Below are positions 18,645-27,813 of a DNA stretch of 64,000 nucleotides, one piece after another. The translations under genes were made by a program, and so were the position numbers. The DNA lies in contig VSDK01013039.1 in NCBI GenBank assembly GCA_009767595.1, positions 23,855-87,854 of the forward strand, read 5' to 3'. The notes beneath the pieces were generated by a model that ran no database searches, was not told the DNA's origin, and saw only the letters and a program-made list of their open reading frames with translations. The first letter of the stretch is position 1; the number at the start of each line of letters is the position of its first letter. Origin of the DNA: Symbiodinium kawagutii (lineage: Eukaryota; Sar; Dinophyceae; Suessiales; Symbiodiniaceae).

Positions 18645-18779
18645 AAGCATTCCAAACGACCCCAAACCCATCGCCATCCTCCAGTTCTTGGCCAAGCGCT
18701 ACAGCTCCCGGAGTTGTGTCACCGGCATCGCCGTGTGCAATGAGCCCTGCGGGGTCATTCCTGCGAAGGCCTTGATCTC
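18645..18779 (+). CDS. Exon of GH5 exo-beta-1,3-glucanase-like gene (NEP motif)
   Basis: The island reads IAILQFLAKRYSSRSC, then VTGIAVCNEPCGVIPAKAL. This matches the glycoside hydrolase 5 exo-1,3-beta-glucanase pattern 'L..LA.+Y.....V.GI...NEP', in which the Glu of NEP is the acid/base residue. An upstream in-frame TGA at 18640 means the exon starts after it (AG at 18643-18644). The 3' end is uncertain; a stop follows at 18795, so a donor lies before that. Further exons of the same gene follow on the same strand. Confidence 0.6.
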
Positions 18780-18832
18780 GTGCGAGATCTCAGACTGATG
18801 CGTTGCCAGACTTAGTTGCCAACAAAGTATAC

Positions 18833-18940
18833 TGTATGTTCATCTAAATATTATTAGTATTTGTATATTGTGTATTTAGATATCAAAGGATACAGTATGT
18901 TCATCTAAATATTGTATGTATATTGTGTATTTACTGTAGA
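18833..18940. repeat. Imperfect direct repeat, AT-rich
   Basis: GTATGTTCATCTAAATATT with TATATTGTGTATTTA occurs twice, about 61 bp apart. Confidence 0.5.
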
Positions 18941-20071
18941 TATAGACTTATTTATTCACATATGCAGTATATCAGAGAGAGAGGGATATATATAATTTCG
19001 TGCCTGTAAATTCAGCAAGTCACGTTCTGGAAATTGAAATTGCAATAAATTGGGAACATAAATTGTTGCAATTCACAGTTTGGAGACCGTCAATTTCCTG
19101 TAACTGTGTTGGAGCTTGGCAGTTCATCTTGAACCATCCCAGCGTGGTGAGCTGCACCGACGATTTTTGGGCCCCTGCTGACCTTTGGCGGCGATGCCTG
19201 CAACATGACAATGCCTGGGCAGGACTTACTTAGCTGGCGAGTTTCCGTTGCAAAGTAAAGCGATGATTCTTCTCAACGAATCAATGGCTCCTTTGTTCCA
19301 AAGGGTACAACCAAATGGAAGGCCAATTTGGTTGTACCTGGCTATCAAAGCATCGACATTTTGAGGGTTGGCCCTTCCAGGTACTATTCTCGTGCGGTGG
19401 ACACCATCCGCAAGGCCTATGCTGTTCTCCCGCCGCAAGTTGTGTTTGGACCAAGATTGGAGAGTCATATTCATAGGGATTTTATCATTGAACCATAACA
19501 TATTTGGTGTTATCATTGAACCATATGCATAACAGTCTGGCTGTGATTTGGCAGATTGCTTGCAACTATGCTTTCGCCACGGCGGGGTTTGACTCTTGCG
19601 TGGGTTTTCCATCACTGGGCGTAGCTTGAGAAGAAGTCGAGAGTTCAAAAGTTTTGTGATTGTTTATTTGATATTGAGACGAGTGTGCCTTTTGGTGATC
19701 GATGTCATCCACCAAATAGATAGCTGGTGCGATGTCAGGAGGATAGCCACCAGCAACAACAACTACGTTGAGCCTCAAAATCCATTGGGCTGGTCGTGGC
19801 CAGATCTGTTGAAGCATGTGCCAGGTAAACCCAGTGTTTAAACCTCTTCTTAAATAGGGGTCTCTGAAAACAGGGGTGCCCCAAAAATGGTGGATTTACT
19901 TTTTAGACATGTGTGATGTAAAGGATGATTTAGGGGTACCCCTATGACTTGAGAAGCAACAAAATATAAATCAAGACAAATCGCGTGTTTAAAGATCTGA
20001 TTTCACATGGCAGATGTGTTCCTTAACAGGCAGCCAGGAGCCAGGTGTTGCCCCTCCCAACCGGAAGGCAG
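18941..20071. other. Intron-like stretch with possible small exons
   Basis: A GC-richer island at about 19764-19825 ends CCAG|GTAAAC and reads NYVEPQNPLGWSWPDLLKHVP on the plus strand. I cannot place it in the GH5 gene. A family M1 element occupies 19861-19960. Confidence 0.35.
19861..19960. mobile_element. Short inverted-repeat element, family M1
   Basis: It begins TCTCTGAAAACAGGGGTGCCCC and ends GGGGTACCCCTATGACTTGAGAAGC, with a GGATTTA...GGATGATTT core like the other M1 copies. Confidence 0.6.
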
Positions 20072-20125
20072 GCATGCCTGAAAGTCGCGTGGCAGTGGTG
20101 CTCCCGATCTTCCAACGTCCTGAAG
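20072..20125 (+). CDS. Exon of GH5-like gene, GC donor
   Basis: It follows AAGGCAG| and reads MPESRVAVVLPIFQRPE, ending GAAG|GCAGCG. The segment fits the stretch between the NEP and DVHxY motifs of GH5 glucanases (typical '...RVAVVLPIFQRP...'). The phase (one extra base) joins the next exon at 20707 in frame, supporting a GC-AG intron from 20126 to 20706. Confidence 0.55.
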
Positions 20126-20706
20126 GCAGCGTTGCGTAGTTGCGAGCGATGGTGGATCAGCTGGTGGTTGATGGTTGAGAGATGATTGATCAATTGTTGC
20201 GTAATTATATATGAATGATTAGGAAGTGTTACTTGAATGTGGTTGCTTAATTACTGTGCTTGCTGGTCAATGAGGCTTCACAGCTGTTTTTTTGGTGCAT
20301 ACAAATCTGTTGTGACAAGGCCCGTTTGCGACTTGTCATGACGCAGCGAATGGTTTTCTTCTTTTTGCCCCCCATGCTCCGTTGAAATTGATCTGCAGCA
20401 CTTGGTGGCCACGCAACCCTTCCCACTATTTTGGGATAGATAACGATAGATCCATATCTATGGTTTATTCAAATCTGTTTTTTATCAACCAGATAACAAA
20501 TTTTGGGAGACCGGTATGCCAATGATGATACCATCTATACTAGATACTCAGAGCTGGTATATGCTGCTTCTTTATGTTGTGAATATCAGCGGTTGATGTT
20601 GTGAATCAGAAGTGATACTGAGAGCTACAGAAACTTCTGATACTCAGATCTGGTTTCTGCGCAAATACGGGTGATTTCATCTTGTGAATCTCACCTTTCT
20701 GCGCAG

Positions 20707-20794
20707 GGGAAGAAGCCTTCATCGCCAAATGGGCGAAGATGACGCAAGGACGCCATCGCAATGTGTGCTTTGACGTCCATTGCTACCACTGTGA
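20707..20794 (+). CDS. Exon of GH5-like gene (DVHCYHC motif)
   Basis: The acceptor TTTCTGCGCAG is followed by EEAFIAKWAKMTQG, then RHRNVCFDVHCYHC. This corresponds to the conserved GH5 'V..D.H.Y..F' substrate-site motif. The frame reaches a TAG at 20815, so a donor lies before it; the exact end is a guess. Confidence 0.6.
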
Positions 20795-22138
20795 CTTGGA
20801 CGCACGCTGTGCTTAGACGATGTGAGGAGGGTTGTTGTATGACCCTCCTATTTGAGGTGGGACTTTGATGCACTTAGGAGGTTTGGAGTCCAAAACAAGT
20901 ATATACTAGAGGATTTAAGGATTTGTGAGTTGAATGACTTAACATGTTTGGGATAAGTCCTACCTGCAATGAAATTGCTTTGATATGTTGAAGAATAAAC
21001 GGAACAAAAAGCAATGAGTCATGAGCGTTGGAGGAGTACTGTACTTAGCAGGCTATTGTGCTTCACCATCTATATTTGGTTGTAGATTATCAATTGTCCA
21101 CCACCCTTATCTCAATGGGTTCGGATGTGCCAACATGAGATGTGTACGGATTACATCGCAAATTCCATGGGAACATTCCAACATTCCGGTCCCCCTACTT
21201 GGAGATGTTGAGGGCATTATCCACAGCAGTGCCCCTTGCTTAGGTTGACAAGCCACAGCTTGCAATGCGATTATGAAACCAGTGACCCATTCACTCAATA
21301 ATTCCTCATTGAGAAATGTACAGTCTTGCACTGGCAGCGCCGGTGGGGTGTATGCACGTGCCGGTGAGAGTGTTCAGCAAGAAGTTTGATACATTTGCCT
21401 CGTTATTATTGGATGGTTATTCAATGGTGATTGGATGCTGAAATTGTGGTGGTGGTGATTAATGATGGTGAGTGATGGCAAATGTTGGTGAATGTTAATG
21501 AGAGATGATGACGGTTGAATGCCAACAATGATTGGTTTCATTTGCCTCCCTAAACTGGGAGAGAGACGCTCTCAAAGGTTTGAACACCATGAAATCAGGC
21601 AGTTGCTTGTATTCAATGATGATTGACGGTGGTTGATTGAGCAGTAATAGTCAATAACGCTCAATCATGGGCAATGCCGGCTGAAATGGGTAAAAGACAA
21701 GAGAATGCTAAGGTTCAACAACTATGATGTACTTTCTTGGGATGTTCATCATTTCTTCACCACTACAAATCAAACAAATATATTTGCTATACATACATAT
21801 GTTATGGATGTATAGGCCGAGGGTGATATCCCTTTGGTGTGGATGATATTATTTACATTCATTCCTGTCGGTCATATCTGCATGATGTGTTCGCACTGTG
21901 CCTGGCCTTGAACTGAGGCTTTGAAAACCAGTTTCACGGAAAGACCTTTGCAGAACAACTGAGGGCAGTTGAGGACCGGGCTAACTGTGATAGTTGATGC
22001 AACACTTTGGAGGGTGGGGGGGACTTGTTTGCTTGTTAATTGTGGTGATGATATTTATTTGGTTGCAGGGCTGTGAATCATCAGAATCGCCATGATTTCG
22101 ATGATGGAAACTCCAACTAATGATACTTTCCCACGAAA
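20795..22138. other. Intron-like stretch
   Basis: AT-rich with TTGATGG/TGATGATT words. I found no exon with good ends. Confidence 0.4.
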
Positions 22139-22233
22139 GAAAAAATGGCACCGAAAGGCTGGATCTCTTGGTTGAGGAGTGTGACCAAGCTGCATCTGAA
22201 GCTAGTCGCCAAGCATGGCCTGTGGCCTTGAGC
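22139..22233 (+). CDS. Exon of GH5-like gene (before the GEW motif)
   Basis: It reads TERLDLLVEECDQAASEAS, then RQAWPVALS, ending |GTGTGAGT. In GH5 exo-glucanases this segment precedes the nucleophile motif GEWSLA; I could not find that motif downstream. Confidence 0.55.
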
Positions 22234-22274
22234 GTGTGAGTTTTGGTTAAACATGGTTCATTGATCGATATTTG

Positions 22275-22372
22275 TTTGGTTGGTGGTTTAAACATTTTTG
22301 GTTTCCTCAGTAATTATTGGACAAATGGCTGGTTGACTGATATTTTTCATAGGGCTTGAAAGCACCAACCAG
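22275..22372. mobile_element. Short inverted-repeat element, family M3
   Basis: TTGGTTGGTGGTTT at the left and AAAGCACCAACCAG at the right, with an AT-rich centre ('ACAAATGGCTGGTTGACTGATA') shared with the copy at 17991. Confidence 0.65.
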
Positions 22373-22691
22373 TTGTTCTGATGATGGTTCATAGTCTTTA
22401 ATGGAGGATACTGCTTGATTATGAACCAAACTGATTGATCATAAAGTGAATCATTGGCTAATCATGTATGTTGGTGGTCAATTATGAACAATCATGTTCA
22501 GAAGAAACAAGGGTATGTTGATGCTATTATTAGTGTTTACCCTCTGGCAAACCAACCCGGAAACTGAAAATCATTTTGTTTACAGGAAAACCAGCTGTAA
22601 ATGATAGATTTTTCACTTCCAAGTTAGTTTACCAGAGTGTAATCATTCTGATTTAGCATGATTGACATTGCGAGAACTTACCAATCTGCAG

Positions 22692-22731
22692 GAGAACAGC
22701 GCCATGTTCGAGCGCTACCCCATGGTGGCAG
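22692..22731 (+). CDS. Small exon, possibly GH5-like gene
   Basis: CTGCAG|GAGAACAGC reads ENSAMFERYPMVA and ends GCAG|GTCAGC. Both splice ends are good. Assignment to GH5 rests on position and strand only. Confidence 0.4.
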
Positions 22732-22943
22732 GTCAGCCTCGGACTTGGTGGTGAGGGGAACAAGTGGCCGGATGACAGCTGTTTGATGATCCACCCTAAG
22801 TTGCCAGCTATGATGGGATTGACGATCGGGGCTGGTTGATAGCTGGTTAATAACGGATTGATGATGATTACAATAGCTGGCTTATAAGCAAGTTCATGCT
22901 GAAAGCGATCATGTGTTATCATGGGAGATCCACACGAAAGGGC

Positions 22944-22987
22944 CTGTTTCACCACTGTTTCACCACTGTTTCACCACTGTTTCACCA
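22944..22987. repeat. 11-bp tandem repeat, four units
   Basis: CTGTTTCACCA is repeated four times without interruption. Confidence 0.85.
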
Positions 22988-23156
22988 GAACTTGCTTGTA
23001 ATTCCAAGGAAGGTGGGTGATTTCTGTATGTCGGGCTTTCCCATCGACATAGTTCCAAGAAGAAGCCCTGCGTCAAGCCACGTTCGCTCGGCAGGTTCAC
23101 CCGTCTCAACAGTATATAGTGTTTCCTCCACCGTGGGTGTACCCAGAAACCCACTA

Positions 23157-23258
23157 CTGGTTGGTGGTTTGCTGGACATCGTTCCTTTTCCCATAGTATT
23201 TGGGGATGGTTGCTTGATTGGCAAGAGATTTTTGGGATTGCTTCTAACCACTGACCAG
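23157..23258. mobile_element. Short inverted-repeat element, family M3
   Basis: CTGGTTGGTGGTTTG at the left, CTAACCACTGACCAG at the right. The centre is diverged. Confidence 0.6.
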
Positions 23259-23894
23259 ACTAAATGAGATGGCTTCCATTTGTACGCGAAAGACGAGGGG
23301 GTATCTCATTGCCTTGTTTTCCGAACATAAAGACATATAAAAACCATGCGACAGAATTACCTGGTGTTTTCCTGTGATATTTTCAAATTAGCCGTGCTCT
23401 GTTTAAGTTATAGTTGGTGATGATACCAACCAGTCTTGCTGTGCATCTCCATGGTTGGCTGCTCTCCCCTATTCGTGCCGTCGGTGCCATCTCAAAAACC
23501 TCCTTTTCCATCATTTTCCCAAGGTTTTCGACGGTTTTCCAGAAGTTTCCCCATGGGTTTCACCAATATCAACGTTTTAACACATTTTTAACAATTGCGC
23601 ACCATCATAGTGCTCCAACCGCTGATCAAGCACAAACCAACTCGACTCAACCTGATTCGTCCACTCGACCATGACATTTTTCATGACGGGGTGGTTCAAC
23701 CACCAACCCGTAATGATCATTATTTGCCGTTATTAGCCAGTTGTGATGGGCTCACGGACACCAAGTGTCTCCGGGGCCTTCCATATCCATGCCAGCAATT
23801 GCCAGCATGGAATCAAGTGCAAGAGCTGCAAATTTTTACCACAATGAGCCATTGATCAAGCATGGCTACAGGGTTGAAGCCACCAAGCAGATCA
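23259..23894. other. Intron-like stretch
   Basis: It contains a fragment of family M3 right end (about 23675-23708, TTTTTCATGACGGGGTGGTTCAACCACCAACCC). No supported gene is present. Confidence 0.4.
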
Positions 23895-24020
23895 CTGGTT
23901 GGTGGTTTTTTAAACATTTCCATTGAACATTTCTATATATTGTCCCTAGAAATTGTTAACAAATGACCCATGGTTGGTTGACTCATAATTTTCATGACGG
24001 GGTGGTGAGCACCACCGCCA
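23895..24020. mobile_element. Short inverted-repeat element, family M3
   Basis: CTGGTTGGTGGTTTTTTAAAC at the left; GTGGTGAGCACCACCGCCAG at the right. It includes TTTTCATGACGGGG, which recurs at 23680 and 36518. Confidence 0.6.
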
Positions 24021-24148
24021 GGTGAATGGGCCCTATGCCTGGGCCGTGCCACGTGGTGTACCTGCGGGGACTTGGATGAGGCCGGACGCGTTAAGCTGCG
24101 CGGTGAAGCGTTGAAGGTCGTCGCCAGGGCTTGGCTTGCTATGCGAGT
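24021..24148 (+). CDS. Exon-like island next to an inverted-repeat element
   Basis: A GC-rich open frame reads GDLDEAGRVKLRGEAL, KVVARAWLAMRVVQTW on the plus strand. At 24154 it runs directly into GTGGTTTCGCAAG, which resembles the left end of family M1. The protein is unrecognised. Confidence 0.4.
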
Positions 24149-24204
24149 CGTTCAGACGTGGTGGTTTCGCAAGTTTTTTTTGGGGGACCCTCAACAAAAT
24201 GGTT

Positions 24205-24590
24205 GGTGGGTCTATTATTATAAATGATTAATAGTGGATGATTTGTAATGAAATGATTTATTATGAATGATTGGTTCGTATTTCTATAATCTATTATTAT
24301 AAATGATGAATAATAGATGACCAACCAACCAACCATTTATAAATGGCTTTTAATTTATTCAAGTTATAGCCATTATAAATGACCAACCAACCAACCATTT
24401 ATAATAGTCAGATAGACCACCTATTAATATTGATATGGGACCAACCATATGGGACCAACCAGTAATTATTAAATGATTTGGGGGGTCCCATATTGCCGGA
24501 TGTTTTTTTTCAAGATGTAGGGACCCCTCAAGTCCTACCATAAATGATTTTGTAGTTTTTCGGGAGTTCCCTATGGCTTGAGAAACACCC
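24205..24590. repeat. AT-rich inverted repeats and an M1-like element
   Basis: TATAAATG-ACCAACCAACCAACC-ATTTATAA palindromic units lie at about 24303-24345 and 24372-24405. An M1-like element follows at 24503-24589 (GTAGGGACCCCTCAAG ... GGGAGTTCCCTATGGCTTGAGAAAC). Confidence 0.55.
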
Positions 24591-25300
24591 AGATGTGTTC
24601 AGATGCAGACAGTTGAACACCATCATTATTAATCCTGTCAGTCTTGACTGAAATCACTTTCGGGCCTAAAAGTTGATTTTTTTTTGGTTGGTTCCAGAAG
24701 TCCGATGTCCGTGTTTACTCAAACACTGGTACCCCGAAAGCAAAATTGTTTTGCTACTAGTAGGTAAGTAGTGAACATGCTTCATGTGTTTATTCCAGCA
24801 TGGGGCAATTATGCAATTTTAATGATTGCCACACATTTGCAAAATAGTTGCCCGCAAGAGGGGTAGCCTCAACGTGAATCCACAATGTTGGATATGCTGC
24901 AGCAGTTGTTCAGGACAACATCCCGTGATTTGTTGAAGAACTCAACTATCCTGGATGGTTCAGGCTAAGTAACTATGGCCTTTTCTGACTGCGTTCGATG
25001 TTGACTACGTTTGGGGTTGTCCAGTTCAATCATGGTAGCCGTGTTGCCACCCCTAGTTCTGGGCAATAGGAAGCCAGCCAGCTATCAGGATACATCATGG
25101 CCACGGAAAATCCCATATAATTGGGTGGATTACAGCTATGAACTTAGCTTTTTAGCTTTTTTGGGATATGATTGCTTTACCATATAACCACTAAAAGTTA
25201 GACTTTTAGCAAGGGATCTAACAGCCACCAAGCAATAGTTATTTGAGGTGTTTGTTTGACCATTCTTGTTAAATGTTATCCCCGACCTTTACCATGTCTA
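24591..25300. other. Stretch left of the YR retroelement
   Basis: No supported gene. The sequence is AT-rich with no sign of the flanking element's repeats until 25301. Confidence 0.4.
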
Positions 25301-25346
25301 ATGCAGAACTCATGTTTTCCCAATTGGACTGCAGCTGTTCATTCTC
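25301..25346 (+). repeat. Split direct repeat A1
   Basis: Identical to 32858-32903; begins ATGCAGAACTCATG and ends GTTCATTCTC. It contains the probable start codon of the first ORF. Confidence 0.9.
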
Positions 25347-25672
25347 AACGTATGCGACCGGCGGCCCTAGGAGGAGTTTCTGGGGGAATAGCATCTATCC
25401 TGCTGAACCTTTTGAGCTACCCTACCTCCTGGGATCCCACTTTTGTTGACATCGGGGCTCCAACTCTGAGTGTTGCTTCGGTTGATTGGGATCGTCGTGA
25501 GTGGCGATTGGACCCCAAAAGCCTCATTATTGGGGTGGCCATAGGTTTGCTGCTTGGACCTGTGATCGAGGTCATCTGCTTGGTCAGGCAGCTCTGGGCT
25601 CTTCAGCTCAGATCCTGGTTCCGTGTGAGCCAGCCTCCCGTGCAGCGGGAATCGTATAGGGTTCTTGGATGA
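25301..25672 (+). CDS. Small membrane protein ORF of YR retroelement
   Basis: The ATG at 25301 is the first codon of repeat A1; the frame happens to stay open upstream to 25256 in flanking DNA. The 123-residue product has one strong hydrophobic helix (SLIIGVAIGLLLGPVIEVI, about residues 72-90) followed by a basic cytosolic-type tail. It overlaps the next ORF by ATGA at 25669-25672, typical of coupled translation. Function is unknown. A membrane ORF upstream of gag is not part of the classical DIRS gene set. Confidence 0.6.
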   Translation: MQNSCFPNWTAAVHSQRMRPAALGGVSGGIASILLNLLSYPTSWDPTFVDIGAPTLSVASVDWDRREWRLDPKSLIIGVAIGLLLGPVIEVICLVRQLWALQLRSWFRVSQPPVQRESYRVLG

Positions 25673-27813
25673 GCTCGGAAGAAGTCAGGGCTCTGAGGCA
25701 AGACCTTGACGAGCTAAGGTTTGAGTTTGAAGCACTCAGGCTGACAGTGGACGATTTGGTTTCTCGGGTCCCAGTGCACCTTGCATCCGGAGTCACAGCG
25801 GCTCCAAGTGCTTCAGTTGCCCCTTCGTCTCGTTCGATTGCATCCGAGGCGGGAACTGTCATTGCATCCAGTGATAAAGAAGGCCGAGCAGAGCTTGCTC
25901 GCCACATCGGGCGCTTCCTTCGAGCATCCTTCGAGGGTCGGCATTTCGGTTCGTCAGGCAGGGACCGTCTTTCACTTCGTTCCCGGCTGTACGTTGCCTT
26001 GGTCGACTACCACGGTGTCCGGTTCCCCGAACCTCGAGTGTATCGTGAATTCTCGAGCCTTTCCCTTGTGTGCAAACGTGGTCCTTCTGCTGGTCAGTCA
26101 GTCTTTGTTGGATTCGCTACTGAGTGGGAAGCTCGACTTGCCTTAGAAGAAGCAGAGTTCGCTTGGCCATCGCAGTATATGGAAGGTGAATATCAGGATG
26201 GAGAGCTCGCCTTCCCAGATGACCATTTGCTGTTTCGGGAAGGCACTTTGCATGACGTCAAGTGTTGTCACATTGATGTTTCGGATGCCGATGAAGTGTC
26301 CGTGGTTAATTTGATTTTTGTGACGGCTCATGAATCGAAGTATCTTGTTGCCGTTCCTCAAGCTGCATGGCATAGAACAGTTGCTCGTCGCGTGCTCCCC
26401 CGTGGTGCTTTGTCTCGTCCTGTGAATGTTGAAGTTGTCGGTGATAGCTCTGATGGCTTTGGTGTGAGAGTGTGGGTTGGCTACTTAGCTGAGGATTTGG
26501 TGCCATCTGTCCTTCCCGGAGTTTCTGCGGACCCCGGTGCTGTATCCTTCCTCGATGAAACAGGTGCGGTCCTCCTTCCTTTTGGTGAGTCTTTGATGGA
26601 GTTTGCCAACGACCATTTTGGATTTCTCTCTGCTGTCAGTTCTCCTGAAGCTTTGGCGGGCGACCCTGCTGCTCAAGGCTCTGTTCCTGAACTCGGGAGT
26701 CGTCTTTCGGCTGTCGAGAGTTCTTTGCAAGAGATCAATTAAGTCGCTCTGGCTGGTCTTTCTCCCAAAGCTCAGAAGCCTCCTCTGCCCGTTGCTCAGC
26801 CTTCGCGTGCCCCTAAGTTTGCCAACTTGGATCCTTCTGTCGTTGCCTCTGCTTTGGCTGCTGGCGTTCCTAGTGAGCACTTGTCCAAGTTGTCCGAGCT
26901 TTTTGCTAAGAAGCCTTCGCAGATGCATGATCTGCCTCGTCGTTCGCCTCCTGTTGGCCGGAACGTTTTGTCTGAAAGTGAAGAGGAGGAAGATCCTTTG
27001 GCAGATGCTGTGGTTCAAGGCGACGGAGGTGGAGGTGGAGATAGCCCTGTGGAAAAGGCTGTGCTTCAGTTGACCAAGCTGGTGAGCTCCATGGCCAAGA
27101 AGGAAAAGAAGAGCTCTGGATTTGAATCCATTTTGGAACGAGGAGAAGGAGGCTCTGCCGAAAGCTCAGGTAGTTCGACTCAGGCTCGAAGCAAAGCAGC
27201 CGCTTTTCAACGGCTGAAGGCAGCGCTCCAAGAGCGACCTGAGTGGCTGTACACCTCGATCGAAGAGAAGTTGATCGAAGATTTCAGCTTGTCTCGCAGT
27301 GCCCCGGGTACTTCGACCACCAGTGCTACCTCTCGAGGCTGGGTTGAACACAGGTCTCGTCTAGGCCATTATCCTGCCACGATTCGTTTCGCCTGGGTGG
27401 TTGCTGGCATCCATGACAGCCTGCGCTCCAATGACATAGCGCAGGCCAGAGCCAGATGCGCTTTGGCCCTTGCAGCCATTGACCAGAGTTCATTGGATGG
27501 AGGAAGCTGGACTCTTGCTCAAGAGTTCCTTTTGGAGCTCCCTCCGCCATACAATGCATTCGCAAACAGACGCCAACCTGAGCCTCATGAGCAGATTGCT
27601 ACACGACTTGCTGATGATCGGCTTGTTGAAATCCTGCTTTGGCGTCTGAAGGACAGAGACAGTTTCTTAGAATCCCGGAAGCGCCTTACGCAAGCTTCCA
27701 GACCAAAGCAACCCCCTCAGAATCCTCCCCCAAAAGCTGCGCCCAAGAACAAGGCAAAAGCCAAAGCAAAGAGCCAGCCTGGTGTAGAGGATCATGGGGG
27801 AGGGGAAAGTTGA
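25669..27813 (+). pseudogene. Gag-like protein of YR retroelement, one in-frame TAA
   Basis: One reading frame runs from ATG 25669 to TGA 27811-27813, broken only by TAA at 26740-26742. The first 357 codons start with a coiled coil (VRALRQDLDELRFEFEALRL) and a domain of unknown type. After the stop the frame continues (VALAGLSPKAQKPPLPV..., next ATG-like part from 26827, DPSVVASALAAGVPSEHLSKL). It has a Gln/Arg-rich helical region like a capsid (about 27180-27680) and a Lys/Ala/Pro-rich tail. A single substitution in an otherwise open 714-codon frame looks like recent decay, though stop read-through between the two halves cannot be excluded. Confidence 0.6.

Noticed and set aside
25256-25300. 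Upstream start of the first YR-element ORF at 25256
   Set aside because: Lies in flanking DNA outside repeat A1; the element's own ATG at 25301 is the sensible start.
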